The notes below the pieces were generated by a model. That model saw only the letters and a program-made list of their open reading frames with translations. It had not been told where the DNA came from and made no database searches. A stretch of DNA of 64,000 nucleotides from Methylobacterium hispanicum (lineage in GTDB: Bacteria > Pseudomonadota > Alphaproteobacteria > Rhizobiales > Beijerinckiaceae), in the NCBI RefSeq assembly GCF_022179285.1, contig NZ_BPQO01000016.1:1-64000 (forward strand), read 5' to 3'. Below are positions 25,321-33,620 of the stretch, in pieces; the stretch's first letter is position 1, and every line of letters starts with the position of its first letter. Both the position numbers and the translations under genes were made by a program.

Positions 25321-25539
25321 ATGGCGCGAGCGACGATCGATCTCAACGCCGCGACGGCCGAGGAGCTGGACGAGATCCCGGCGCTCAGGGGGCACGGGTT
25401 CGAGATCGTGCGCACCCGGGAGGAGCGCGGCCGCTTCACCAGCCTGCGCCAGCTCGACGAGGTGCCGGGCCTCGCGGGAAAGACCGGCGACCTCACCGCA
25501 TCGCTGACCGTCGACGACCGGTCGCAGGAGCCCGGGTGA
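25321..25539 (+). CDS. small helix-hairpin-helix protein (ComEA-like)
   Basis: A 72-residue cytoplasmic protein consisting of little more than one HhH DNA-binding unit. Seen: IDLNAATAEELDEIPALRGH then RFTSLRQLDEVPGLAG, the N-A-A-T-x-x-E-L and L-x-x-V-x-G-L pattern of ComEA-type domains. No signal peptide, so unlike secreted competence ComEA. The second turn reads VPGLAGKTGDL rather than a classic G-x-G. Function unknown; it lies downstream of ssb but beyond its terminator. Confidence 0.75.
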   Translation: MARATIDLNAATAEELDEIPALRGHGFEIVRTREERGRFTSLRQLDEVPGLAGKTGDLTASLTVDDRSQEPG

Positions 25540-25609
25540 ACCGCGGCGGGTTTCGCGTCGTTCTGGTGCTGTAGCGCCGCGAGGCGGGCGGAAGAGCCGG
25601 GGACGAAGC

Positions 25610-26251
25610 GTGACGACGAGCCGCAACATCGCGGGCCTCCTGTGCCTGGGCCTCCTCCTGGGACTTGGACCATCGGGGCCCGCCTCCGCCGAGGAGGGCG
25701 CGCGGCTCTCCACAGCCGCTCCGCGCTTCGTCGAGGGGCCGCTGCCCGGAGCGATCCGGGCCTCCAAGATCATCGGCCTGCCGGTGATCGGGATGGACCA
25801 CGTCCGCGTCGGCAAGATCGAGGATGTCCTGGTCGACGGGAGCGGGCGCGTGCAGGCGGCCGTCATCGGCGTCGGCGGCTTCCTGGGCCTGGGCGAGAAA
25901 TCCGTCGCCGTCCCGTTCGACCAGCTCGCCTGGAATTTTCGCGATGCCCCGCTCACGAGCGGCCCGAGCTCGGTCGTGACGCCCGAGACGGCGCCCGGCC
26001 CGCGGGAGGCCGCAAAGGCCGGTCCGGAGACGATGCCGGGCGCGGATACGAACCGCGACGTGCTCGCCGCGGTCCAGAACCAGCACAGCGGCCGCGTCAC
26101 CGAGGCGACCGGCTCCGTGGAGCCGCGCGCAGCGGGCGATGCCCCCGCGACGGTCCTGGCAGGCGACGGGTTGTGGCACGCCGAGATCCGCCTGACCAAG
26201 GCGCAGCTGCAGGAGGCCCCGGCCTTCCGCTTCGACGCGGCCCGCCCCTGA
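25610..26251 (+). CDS. PRC-barrel domain exported protein
   Basis: A 213-residue protein with a signal peptide (NIAGLLCLGLLLGLGPSGPASA) and one PRC-barrel domain at about residues 50-115: RASKIIGLPVIGMDHVRVGK, IEDVLVDGSGRVQAAVIGVG and KSVAVPFDQLAW. PRC barrels occur in RimM, photosynthetic reaction centre H subunits and many rhizobial envelope proteins. The C-terminal part is low-complexity, ending with an ALAGDGLWHAEIRLTKAQL-like segment that suggests a second, weaker repeat. GTG start with GGGGA upstream. Function unknown. Confidence 0.8.
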   Translation: MTTSRNIAGLLCLGLLLGLGPSGPASAEEGARLSTAAPRFVEGPLPGAIRASKIIGLPVIGMDHVRVGKIEDVLVDGSGRVQAAVIGVGGFLGLGEKSVAVPFDQLAWNFRDAPLTSGPSSVVTPETAPGPREAAKAGPETMPGADTNRDVLAAVQNQHSGRVTEATGSVEPRAAGDAPATVLAGDGLWHAEIRLTKAQLQEAPAFRFDAARP

Positions 26252-26288
26252 GGCGCCGACGAGCGCCACCCCCTTGCGAGGAGACCCG

Positions 26289-26525
26289 ATGCGCAACGCC
26301 GTCGCCACCGGCCTGATCTGGACCGCGAGCCTGCACGCGGCCCTGGCCCAGCAGATGAACCCGGCCCCGCCGATCCCCGAGACCGGCCCGGCCGGATCGA
26401 GTTCCGGCCCGGCCACGGGCGCGGCGATCGACTTCAACTGGGTCTGGCTCAGCCTCCTCGTGGCGGTAATCGTCCTGGCGCTCTGGTACGTCGCGCGGCG
26501 ACGCCAGTCCGGCCCGCGGCGCTGA
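26289..26525 (+). CDS. small exported/membrane protein (78 aa)
   Basis: Unrecognised. Seen: a signal-like N terminus (AVATGLIWTASLHAALAQ), a Pro/Gly linker PPIPETGPAGSSSGPATG, and one transmembrane helix WVWLSLLVAVIVLALWYVAR followed by RRRQSGPRR, so probably a type I membrane protein with a basic cytoplasmic tail. GAGGAG sits 7 bases before ATG 26289. It converges on the molybdate/tungstate permease gene with 12 bases between. Confidence 0.65.
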   Translation: MRNAVATGLIWTASLHAALAQQMNPAPPIPETGPAGSSSGPATGAAIDFNWVWLSLLVAVIVLALWYVARRRQSGPRR

Positions 26526-26537
26526 CCGGGCCCGGCC

Positions 26538-27242
26538 TCAGCCGTAGGCCCGGGCGGCGTGGCCGCGCAGGAGGGCGGCGGCGGCGTTCACCACCACGAC
26601 GAGGCTCATCAGCACGAGGCCGAGGGCGAGGGCGAGGCTCAGGTCTCCCTTCTGGGTCTCCAGCGAGATCGCGGTCGTCATCGTGCGGGTATGCCCGTCG
26701 ATGTTGCCGCCCACGACCAGGACGGCGCCGATCTCCGAGATCGCGCGGCCGAAGGCCGCCAGCGCCGCCGTCACCAGCGAGAAGCGCACGTCGTAGATCA
26801 GGATGCCGGCCTGCCGCGGGGCCGAGAGGCCGAGCGAGCGCAGCTGCTCGCCGAGATGGACCTGCGCGTCGGACACCACCTGCCGGGTCAGCGCTGCGAC
26901 CAGCGGCGTGGCGAGCGTCGCCTGCGCGGCGACCATCGCGGCAGGCGTGAACAGGAGGCCGAGCGAGCCGAACGGACCGGACCGGGACAGGACGAGGTAG
27001 AGGACGAGGCCGACGATGACCGGCGGCAACCCCATGAAGGCGTTCAGCAGCCCCGCCACCGCTCCGCGCCCGGGGAAGCGGGCGACCGCCACGAGGGCGC
27101 CGAGCGGGATGCCGAGGAGGAGCCCGATAGAGACCGCCGTCAGGCTGACCCGCAGCGACAGCCACGCGATCGCCAGCACGTCGCGGTCGAGGGTCCAGAG
27201 GCGGGACAGGGTTTCGTGGAGGATCGGCACGGACGGACTCAC
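26538..27242 (-). CDS. tupB: TupB-like tungstate/molybdate ABC transporter permease
   Basis: Inner-membrane permease of 234 residues for oxyanion import. Seen: about five hydrophobic helices, the EAA-type loop QLRSLGLSAPRQAGILIYDV that contacts an ATPase, and the TupB-specific signature GRAISEIGAVLVVGGNIDGH. The GTG start at 27242 overlaps the moeA stop in GTGA, so it is coupled to it; a downstream GTG at 27230 is the alternative. No binding protein (TupA) or ATPase (TupC) gene is in the window, so this permease is orphaned here. Association with Mo-cofactor genes supports a molybdate or tungstate role. Confidence 0.82.
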   Translation of the reverse strand: MSPSVPILHETLSRLWTLDRDVLAIAWLSLRVSLTAVSIGLLLGIPLGALVAVARFPGRGAVAGLLNAFMGLPPVIVGLVLYLVLSRSGPFGSLGLLFTPAAMVAAQATLATPLVAALTRQVVSDAQVHLGEQLRSLGLSAPRQAGILIYDVRFSLVTAALAAFGRAISEIGAVLVVGGNIDGHTRTMTTAISLETQKGDLSLALALGLVLMSLVVVVNAAAALLRGHAARAYG

Positions 27243-28489
27243 CAGAGGAGCGCGTGCGGGTAGTAGGCGAGGCTCTCGCCCGGCGCGACCGCCGTCGCGG
27301 CGTCGGGCAGTTCCACGAGGCCGTCGCTCCCGGTCAGCGAGGTCAGCACGCCGGCCCCGTCGCGGGGGAACTTGCGCGCCTCGAGGCCGCCGTCGGCGGC
27401 CCGCGCGAGGCAGACGCGCACGAATTCGCGCCGGCCGGCCTTCTTGCGGTAGGCGAAGGCCGAGCGGACCGGCCAGGGGAGCGGCGCCTCGGGGCTCGCA
27501 CCGCCGAGGCGGGCGAGGAGCGGGCGCACCACGAAGAGCAGGGTGACGTAGACGGCGACCGGGTTGCCCGGCAGCCCGACGAAGGGCGTGCCATGGACGA
27601 GGCCGACCGCGACCGGGCGGCCCGGCTTGATCGCGAGGCGCCAGAGCACGAGCTGCCCCAGGGACTCGACGGCGCCCTTCACGTGGTCCTCCTCGCCGAC
27701 CGAGACGCCGCCCGAGGTCAGGACGACGTCGTGGTCGCGCGCGGCCTCGGCGAGGCGGGCGGCGAGGCTCGCGGGCTCGTCGCGCAGGATGCCGAGATCG
27801 GACACCGCGACGCCGAGGCGGGCGAGCAGGGCACCGAGCAGCAGCCGGTTCGAATCGTGGATCGCGCCGGGCCGCAGCTCCGAACCGGGCTCGGCAAGCT
27901 CGTCGCCGGTCGAGAACAGCGCGACCCGCAGGCGGCGGCGCACCGCGAGCGCGCCGTGGCCGGTGGCGGCGGCGAGCGCGAGGTCGGCGGGGCGCAGGCG
28001 TCGGCCGGCCGGGATGGCGAGAGCTCCGCGGGCCAGATCCTCGCCCGCCGGGCGGGCGTTCGCGCCGGGCTTGAGCCCCGGCGGCAGGACGACCCGGTCG
28101 CCCTCGGCGCGCACGTCCTCCTGCATGAACACGGTGTCGGCGCCCGGCGGCATCGGCGCCCCGGTGAAGATGCGCACCGCCCCCGCGATCGCCCCGGCGC
28201 CCGCCGCCGCGCCCGCCGCGAGCCGGCCGCTCACCGGCAGCACGCTCTCGCCGGCCGGCGCCAGGTCGGCGTGGCGCACGGCGTAGCCGTCGACCGCCGA
28301 GTTGGCGAAGGGCGGCAGGTCGTGGCGGGCCAGGACATCCTCGGCCGCGATCCGCCCGTCCGCCGCGTGGAGCGGCACGGTCTCGATCCCGGCCAGGACC
28401 GGCATGCGCTCGGCGATGAGGGCGGTGGCCTCCTCGATCCGCATCGGCCTGTTCCCGAAGGCGAAGCAGTCGTCCGTGACCTGTGCCAT
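27239..28489 (-). CDS. moeA: molybdopterin molybdenumtransferase MoeA
   Basis: Inserts molybdate into adenylylated molybdopterin. The 416-residue product has full MoeA architecture. Seen: ANSAVDGYAVR with the catalytic Asp, IFTGAPMPPGADTVFMQE, the GTGDEL-like FSTGDELAEPGSELRPGA, VVLTSGGVSVGEEDHVKGAV and LPGNPVAVYV. All key motifs are intact, so this is the best candidate for the active transferase of the three paralogues. ATG 28489 is 3 bases after the mobB stop; the stop overlaps the permease start. Confidence 0.93.
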   Translation of the reverse strand: MAQVTDDCFAFGNRPMRIEEATALIAERMPVLAGIETVPLHAADGRIAAEDVLARHDLPPFANSAVDGYAVRHADLAPAGESVLPVSGRLAAGAAAGAGAIAGAVRIFTGAPMPPGADTVFMQEDVRAEGDRVVLPPGLKPGANARPAGEDLARGALAIPAGRRLRPADLALAAATGHGALAVRRRLRVALFSTGDELAEPGSELRPGAIHDSNRLLLGALLARLGVAVSDLGILRDEPASLAARLAEAARDHDVVLTSGGVSVGEEDHVKGAVESLGQLVLWRLAIKPGRPVAVGLVHGTPFVGLPGNPVAVYVTLLFVVRPLLARLGGASPEAPLPWPVRSAFAYRKKAGRREFVRVCLARAADGGLEARKFPRDGAGVLTSLTGSDGLVELPDAATAVAPGESLAYYPHALLW

Positions 28490-28492
28490 GGC

Positions 28493-29029
28493 TCAAGGGT
28501 GCTCCAGCCGGGTCAGGACCGCATCGAGGGGCTCGGCCCGGGCGAGGACGAGGTCGGCGATGCCGGCGACGTCGTCGAGATGCAGCACGGGCCGGCCGGC
28601 ATCCGGGAAGGGCCGGTCGCTCGCGATCCCGACGATGCGGGAATCCTGCGGATGCAGCGGCTCGCGGCCGTTGGCGGCCCTGAACACTTCGAGCTTCGCG
28701 TGCGCCTCGCGCTTGAAGCCTTCGACGATCGCGAGGCCCTCGGGGGTCAGGCGGCGCAGCAGGTCGGCCAGCCTCGCCTCCTCGCCCTCCGCCACCTCGC
28801 GGATCTGGGCCCAGCGGCGGGCGGACGAGACGATGACCTCGCTGGCTCCGGCCTGCCGGTGGACGTGGGAATCCTTGCCCGGATGATCGAGGTCGAAGGC
28901 GTGGTGGGCGTGCTTCAGGGTCGCGACCCGGACGCCGCGCCCGACCAGCAGCGGGATGAGCTTGGCCATCAGCGTGGTCTTGCCGGCGCCGCTCCAGCCG
29001 GCGAGCCCGATGACGCGAAGGCCGCTCAT
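28493..29029 (-). CDS. mobB: molybdopterin-guanine dinucleotide biosynthesis protein MobB
   Basis: P-loop GTPase adaptor that assists MobA in making the bis-MGD cofactor used by formate dehydrogenases. The product is 178 residues. Seen: Walker A LAGWSGAGKTTLMAKLI at residues 8-24, the LKHAHHAFDLDHPGKDSHVH segment, and IVEGFKREAHAKLEVFRA. The ATG at 29029 overlaps the stop of the upstream fused MoeA gene in ATGA. MobA itself is not in the window. Confidence 0.93.
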   Translation of the reverse strand: MSGLRVIGLAGWSGAGKTTLMAKLIPLLVGRGVRVATLKHAHHAFDLDHPGKDSHVHRQAGASEVIVSSARRWAQIREVAEGEEARLADLLRRLTPEGLAIVEGFKREAHAKLEVFRAANGREPLHPQDSRIVGIASDRPFPDAGRPVLHLDDVAGIADLVLARAEPLDAVLTRLEHP

Positions 29030-31014
29030 GTCGGGCTCCCCGGGGCGCGCTCCGCCGGGGCGAAGCCGAGGTCGCGCAACGCGGCCGCCGCCTCGGGTGT
29101 GCCGAGGAGATCGAGGAAGGCCGCGAGCGCGGGGCTGCGCACGGTGTCCGCGCGGCAGGCGAGGTCGTACTGCTCCTCGGTGAGGGCCAGGAAGCCGAGG
29201 CCGTAGGCCTCCGCGACGCTCGCGATGGCGACGCCCCAATCGGCCCGGCCCTGCGCCACGGCGGCCGCCACGGCGTTGTGCGAGCGCGGCTGGTTCCAGA
29301 ACCCGGCCGGCCGGGCGCCGTCGAGGAGGCCGTCGACGAGAAGGCGCGTGCCCGAGCCCGCGTTGCGGTTGACCATCACGGAATCCGGGTCGGCGAGCGC
29401 CGCGGCCACCGCCTGTGCGGCGCTCCGGCCCTCGAAACGCGGGTCCCCGGCGCGGAAGACCACGCCCTGCAGCCGGCGCCATCCGGGGATCAGGGCCATG
29501 CTGGGGTCGAGGAAGGGCGCGTTGTAGCGCCCGCTCGCCGGATCGAAGAGGTGCATGGCGGCGAGGTCGCACTCGCCTCGGCGCAGGGCGGCCAGACCGC
29601 CCGCCGAGCCGACCCACATGGTCCGGGCGCGGTAGCCGCGCTCCCCGAGAAGCCCGACCACGCGGTCGAGCCCGACGCAGTGGCTGCCCACGATGGTGAG
29701 GTCGGGTGGCCGCACGCCGCCTCCCAGGCGCACCACCGGCACGCTCTCCCCCGCCTCCATCCCGGCCCGGGCCGCCGGCACCGCGAAGAAGCCGTCCGCC
29801 TGCGAGAAGGCGGTGACGGAGCCCGAGCCCTTCGGCAGGGGCAGCGCCGCCAGTCCCCGCGGGCCGTGCACGAGCGAGGCCATCACGAACTCGGTGCGGC
29901 CGAGTTCGGAGGACAGCCGCTGCGGCAGCACCGCCGCGACCGTTTCCTCCTCGCGCGGCGGCAGGCCGGCGAGCGCGCGCACCAGCGGCACGACGAATTC
30001 GTGGAAGGTGAACATCGCCGAGGTCGGGAAACCCGGCAGCACCACGATCGGCCTGCCCTGCGCCGCCGCGAGGCAGAGCGGCTTGCCGGGCTTGAGGGCG
30101 ACGCCGTGCACCAAGATGCCGGGCGCGCCGAGCCGCGTGAGGATCCGGTGGGAGACGTCGCCCGCCCCCTTGGAGGTGCCGCCCGAGAGGACGACGAGGT
30201 CGTGGTCGCCGAGCGCCTCCCGCAGGGCCGTCTCCAGGGCCGCCTCGTCGTCGCGCACGATGCCGCGCGGTACGGGCAGGCCGCCGTTCTCCGTGACGGA
30301 GGCCGTCACGATCGCGCCGTTCGAATCGTAGATCGCACCGGGCCGCAGGCGCTCGCCCGGTGCCACCAGCTCGTCGCCGGTGGAGAGGACCGCGACCTTC
30401 GGGCGACGCACGACCGCCACTTTGGCAAGCCCGCAGGCCGCCAGCATGCCGATTTCGCGGGCGGTGATCACCGTGCCCCGGCGCAGCACCGTCTCGCCCG
30501 CCGCCATGTCGGCGCCCGCATAGCCCACGAACTGGCCGGGCCGCACGGCGGCGGCGACCTCGACCGCGAGCGCGTCGGCGTCGAACTCGGTCTGCTCGAC
30601 CATCACGACGGCGTCGGCCCCGCGCGGGATCACCCCGCCGGTGGCGATGGGCGTCGCGGTCCCGGCCTCGACCGCGCGCGACGGCGCCACGCCGCAGGCC
30701 AGGATCTCCCGGTTGAGGGCGAGGCGCCGCGGGCTCGCGGGGCCGGCCCCCGCGACGTCGAAGGATCGCAGCGCGAAGCCATCGACGAGGGCGCGGTCGA
30801 AGGGCGGCACGTCGATCGGTGAGGCGACGTCGGCGGCGAGCACCCGGCCCAGCGCCTCGGCCAGGGGCACCGGCTCGGCCGGCAGCGCCGCGTGCGGCAC
30901 GGCGGCCCGGAAGGCCGCGAGCGCCGCCTCGCGGCTGACCACGGTGAGGAACTGCTCCTGCCGCGAGGCGGCGGCGAGCCGCCCGGCGAAGGCGGCGGAA
31001 TCGTCGGACATCAT
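29026..31014 (-). CDS. MoeA fused to a periplasmic-binding-protein-like domain
   Basis: A 662-residue fusion. Residues 1-420 are an intact MoeA: FDRALVDGFALRS, IATGGVIPRGADAVVMVE, VLSTGDELVAPGERLRPGA, VVLSGGTSKGAGDVSHRIL, LPGFPTSAMF. Residues about 440-662 form a PBP_like domain of the type found in ModE-like and molybdopterin proteins, beginning PPDLTIVGSHCVGLDRVV and including RNAGSGTRLLVDGLL and WGVAIASVAEAYGLGFL. Known fusions of this kind are proposed to sense or deliver oxyanion to the transferase. Start 31014 overlaps the stop of the upstream MoeA-like gene (ATGA). Confidence 0.88.
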   Translation of the reverse strand: MMSDDSAAFAGRLAAASRQEQFLTVVSREAALAAFRAAVPHAALPAEPVPLAEALGRVLAADVASPIDVPPFDRALVDGFALRSFDVAGAGPASPRRLALNREILACGVAPSRAVEAGTATPIATGGVIPRGADAVVMVEQTEFDADALAVEVAAAVRPGQFVGYAGADMAAGETVLRRGTVITAREIGMLAACGLAKVAVVRRPKVAVLSTGDELVAPGERLRPGAIYDSNGAIVTASVTENGGLPVPRGIVRDDEAALETALREALGDHDLVVLSGGTSKGAGDVSHRILTRLGAPGILVHGVALKPGKPLCLAAAQGRPIVVLPGFPTSAMFTFHEFVVPLVRALAGLPPREEETVAAVLPQRLSSELGRTEFVMASLVHGPRGLAALPLPKGSGSVTAFSQADGFFAVPAARAGMEAGESVPVVRLGGGVRPPDLTIVGSHCVGLDRVVGLLGERGYRARTMWVGSAGGLAALRRGECDLAAMHLFDPASGRYNAPFLDPSMALIPGWRRLQGVVFRAGDPRFEGRSAAQAVAAALADPDSVMVNRNAGSGTRLLVDGLLDGARPAGFWNQPRSHNAVAAAVAQGRADWGVAIASVAEAYGLGFLALTEEQYDLACRADTVRSPALAAFLDLLGTPEAAAALRDLGFAPAERAPGSPT

Positions 31015-32105
31015 AGCGGCCGGACCTCGACCCGTTCCCCGGCAGGATGGCCCTCGCGCTCGGGCGCCACCAGCACGAAGCCGTCCGCCCGGAGGAGTTG
31101 GCGCAGCGGAAGCTCGAAACCGCCGAGCGGCTCCGCGCCCTCCGGGTGGCGGCGGACGAAGACGACCTCGGCGAGACCGATCGCGGAGGCGATCTTGCGC
31201 AGGAGCGGGGTGGGCGAGCCCGGCGCCTCCGCCGTCCCCGCGAGACGCGCGAGCAGGGGCGCGCCGAGCGCCAGGAAGGCGGCGAGCGCCGCCTCGGGCC
31301 GTCCCGGCAGGACGAGGACCGGCCGGCCCTCCGCCTCGCCCAGGACCGCGGTCTCGCCGGGCCGCAGGGCGATGCCGTGGGCGCGGATCCGTCCCGCCCG
31401 GGCCAGCCCCTCGGCGCTCCGGTCGGTGCGGCCGTAGCCGCTGCCGCCGAGGACGAGCACCGCGTCGGCAGCGCCCGCTCCGATGGCGGCGGCGATGGCC
31501 TCGACCTCGTCCGGGACGGCGACGCGCTCGGTGGCGCCGCCCCTGTCCGCGATCAGGGCGGCGAGCAGCGGCGACGATCCGTCCGGCGTCGGGGTGCCGG
31601 TCGCGACGAGGCGCAGGCGGGGCGTCCGGACGGCGACCATGTCCAGCCCGGCCATCGCCAGGGTGAGGAGGTGGAGGGGACCGACCCGCTCGCCCGCCGC
31701 GAGCAGGCACGCGTCCGCGGCCAAGTCCTCGCCGGCCTCGCGCGTGCCCTCCCGCGCGGCGAGATCTTCCACCGCGCCGTGCTCCGCCAGCCCTTCGGGC
31801 GGCAGGACGGCGTCGGTGCGGGCGGGCAGCCTCTCACCGGCCTCGACCCAGGCCGGCCGGGACGGCAGGGGCACCGGCGCGTAGGGCGAGGCACCGGCGA
31901 TCGCGGCGGAATCGATCGCGAAACCGTCCCGCAGGGCCTCGCGGCCGGCGGGCAGCGGGCGCGGTGCCGCGACCGCCCGCGCGGCGATCCGCCCCCGCGC
32001 CTCCGCGAGCGGGACCAGCCGCTCGGCGACCGGCGCGACGCCGGCACAGAGCAGGCCGAGCGCGTCCCCGAGCGGCGTCAGCGCCGCGGAGGCGGACCGG
32101 CTCAT
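31011..32105 (-). CDS. degenerate MoeA-like molybdopterin-binding protein
   Basis: A 364-residue paralogue of MoeA in which the usual active-site motifs have decayed. Retained: EALRDGFAIDS and a C-terminal LVLPGRPEAALAAFLAL molybdopterin-binding loop. Lost: the TGG-P-GAD motif reads LPARTDAVLPPEGLAEHG, the STGDEL motif reads VATGTPTPDGSSP, and the SGG-S-G motif is LVLGGSGYGRTD. It may bind cofactor or scaffold the active paralogues rather than catalyse. ATG 32105 is a weak start; 32195 is the alternative. It is the first gene of the left-going cofactor operon. Confidence 0.78.
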   Translation of the reverse strand: MSRSASAALTPLGDALGLLCAGVAPVAERLVPLAEARGRIAARAVAAPRPLPAGREALRDGFAIDSAAIAGASPYAPVPLPSRPAWVEAGERLPARTDAVLPPEGLAEHGAVEDLAAREGTREAGEDLAADACLLAAGERVGPLHLLTLAMAGLDMVAVRTPRLRLVATGTPTPDGSSPLLAALIADRGGATERVAVPDEVEAIAAAIGAGAADAVLVLGGSGYGRTDRSAEGLARAGRIRAHGIALRPGETAVLGEAEGRPVLVLPGRPEAALAAFLALGAPLLARLAGTAEAPGSPTPLLRKIASAIGLAEVVFVRRHPEGAEPLGGFELPLRQLLRADGFVLVAPEREGHPAGERVEVRPL

Positions 32106-32312
32106 CGGCGCCCGCGCCCGTGGCGGGGTGCGGCGCGCGGCGGGCCCGGCGGCAGAGATGTTCCGGCTCGCATCATGGTCGGAGCGATGCGTCATCCGCG
32201 GGCGCGGATCAAGGCTTCGTGCGATGCGCGTCGGAGAACCGCAGGTCGGGAGCCGGCGACATCCGGACCGTCACTCGGCTATGCTTTGCCGTCCGACCGA
32301 GGATCATCCCCG

Positions 32313-33620
32313 ATGACGTGTCTCCGCCGGCTCGCCGGCCTTTTGCTGACCGGGTTCTTCGTCGTCACGCCCGCGCTGCTGCTTGCCCTGCCGGCCTCGG
32401 CCCAGATGCGGGGGCATGGCGGCCCGGTCCGCGCCCTCGCCCTGAGCCCGGACGGGCGCCTGGCGATCTCGGGCAGCTTCGACCAGTCGGCCATCCTGTG
32501 GGGCCTCGATACCGGCACTGCGCTCGGCGTGCTGCGCTTCCACGAGGGCGCGGTGAACGCCGTCGCGGCGCTGCCCGACGGGCGCTTCGCCAGCGCCTCC
32601 GAGGACGGGCGCATCGCCCTGTGGCGGCTCGGGCGCGCGGAGCCGGAGCAGGTGCTCGACGGGCATGCCGGGCCGGTGGCGGGCCTCGCGGTCTCGGCGG
32701 ACGGCACCGCGCTCGCCTCGGCCTCCTGGGACGGGACGGCGCGGGTCTGGCCGCTCGACGGGGGCACCCCCCGCGTGCTGGAGGGGCATCGGGGCAATGT
32801 CAACGCCGTGGCCTTCCTGCCGGACGGGCGGCCGGTGACGGCGGGCGCCGACGCGACCGTGCGGGTCTGGCCGCGCGAGGGCGCCTCCCCGGACGTCGCG
32901 ACGCTGCCCACGGCGCTCAGCGCGCTCGCGGTGAGCGCGGACGGGGAGATCGCGGCGGCGGGCGCCGACGCGATCCTGCGCTTCCTGCGCCCGGACGGGA
33001 CGGTCCGCGCCGCCGTGGAACTCGGGCCCCAGCCGGTGATCGCGCTGGCGCCGTCGCCGGACGGAACCCGGGTCGCCGCCGCGACGGCGGGTGGGACCGT
33101 CGCGGTCGTCGAGCGGGAGACGGCCCGCGTGCTGCTGCGTCTCGTCGGGCCGGGCCTGCCGGTCTGGTCCGTGGCGTGGCGGCCCGACGGGCGCGAGCTC
33201 GTCACGGGCGGCGGCGACCGCCTCGTGCGCCGCTGGGATGCCCGGAGCGGCGAGCCGATCGGCGCTCTTGCCATGCCACGCCCGGGCGATCCGCTGGCGG
33301 CCTATCACGGCGAGCGCGGCGCGGAGGTGTTCGGGGCCTGCGTCGCCTGCCACACCCTGACGCCGAACGAGGGCACGCGGGCCGGGCCGACGCTCGCCGG
33401 CCTGTTCGGCCGCCGCATCGCGAGCGTGCCGGACTACCGCTACTCCGAGCCGTTGAAGCGGATGGACATCGTCTGGACGCCCGAGACCGTGGCGCGCCTC
33501 TTCGAGGTCGGGCCGGCCCGCTACACGCCGGGCACGAAGATGCCCGAGCAGACCATCGGCAGCGCCGCCGACCGGGAGGCCCTGGTCCGCTTCCTGGAGA
33601 AGGCGACGCGTCTGCCCTAG
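32313..33620 (+). CDS. secreted WD40 beta-propeller / cytochrome c fusion
   Basis: A 435-residue exported protein. Seen: signal peptide LLLTGFFVVTPALLLALPASA, then seven WD40-like repeats, each starting like GHGGPVRALALSPDGRLA or GHAGPVAGLAVSADGTA and ending in a WD/VW-type strand, enough for one seven-bladed propeller. A C-terminal monohaem cytochrome c domain, about residues 330-435, has haem motif CVACH and axial Met in GTKMPEQ. Likely periplasmic electron carrier or docking protein for the formate dehydrogenase system; the link is inference from position. Its TAG stop is interlocked with the facing gene's TAG in a CTAG. Confidence 0.88.
   Translation: MTCLRRLAGLLLTGFFVVTPALLLALPASAQMRGHGGPVRALALSPDGRLAISGSFDQSAILWGLDTGTALGVLRFHEGAVNAVAALPDGRFASASEDGRIALWRLGRAEPEQVLDGHAGPVAGLAVSADGTALASASWDGTARVWPLDGGTPRVLEGHRGNVNAVAFLPDGRPVTAGADATVRVWPREGASPDVATLPTALSALAVSADGEIAAAGADAILRFLRPDGTVRAAVELGPQPVIALAPSPDGTRVAAATAGGTVAVVERETARVLLRLVGPGLPVWSVAWRPDGRELVTGGGDRLVRRWDARSGEPIGALAMPRPGDPLAAYHGERGAEVFGACVACHTLTPNEGTRAGPTLAGLFGRRIASVPDYRYSEPLKRMDIVWTPETVARLFEVGPARYTPGTKMPEQTIGSAADREALVRFLEKATRLP

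Noticed and set aside
32106..32195. Longer start for the MoeA-like gene
   Set aside because: The extra 30 residues are Arg/Pro/Ala-rich and lie in the divergent promoter region; homology begins near 32105. Still possible.
31047..33620. 857-codon rightward frame enclosing the cytochrome gene
   Set aside because: The first part is antisense to the MoeA-like gene; signal peptide and ribosome site show the true start is ATG 32313.
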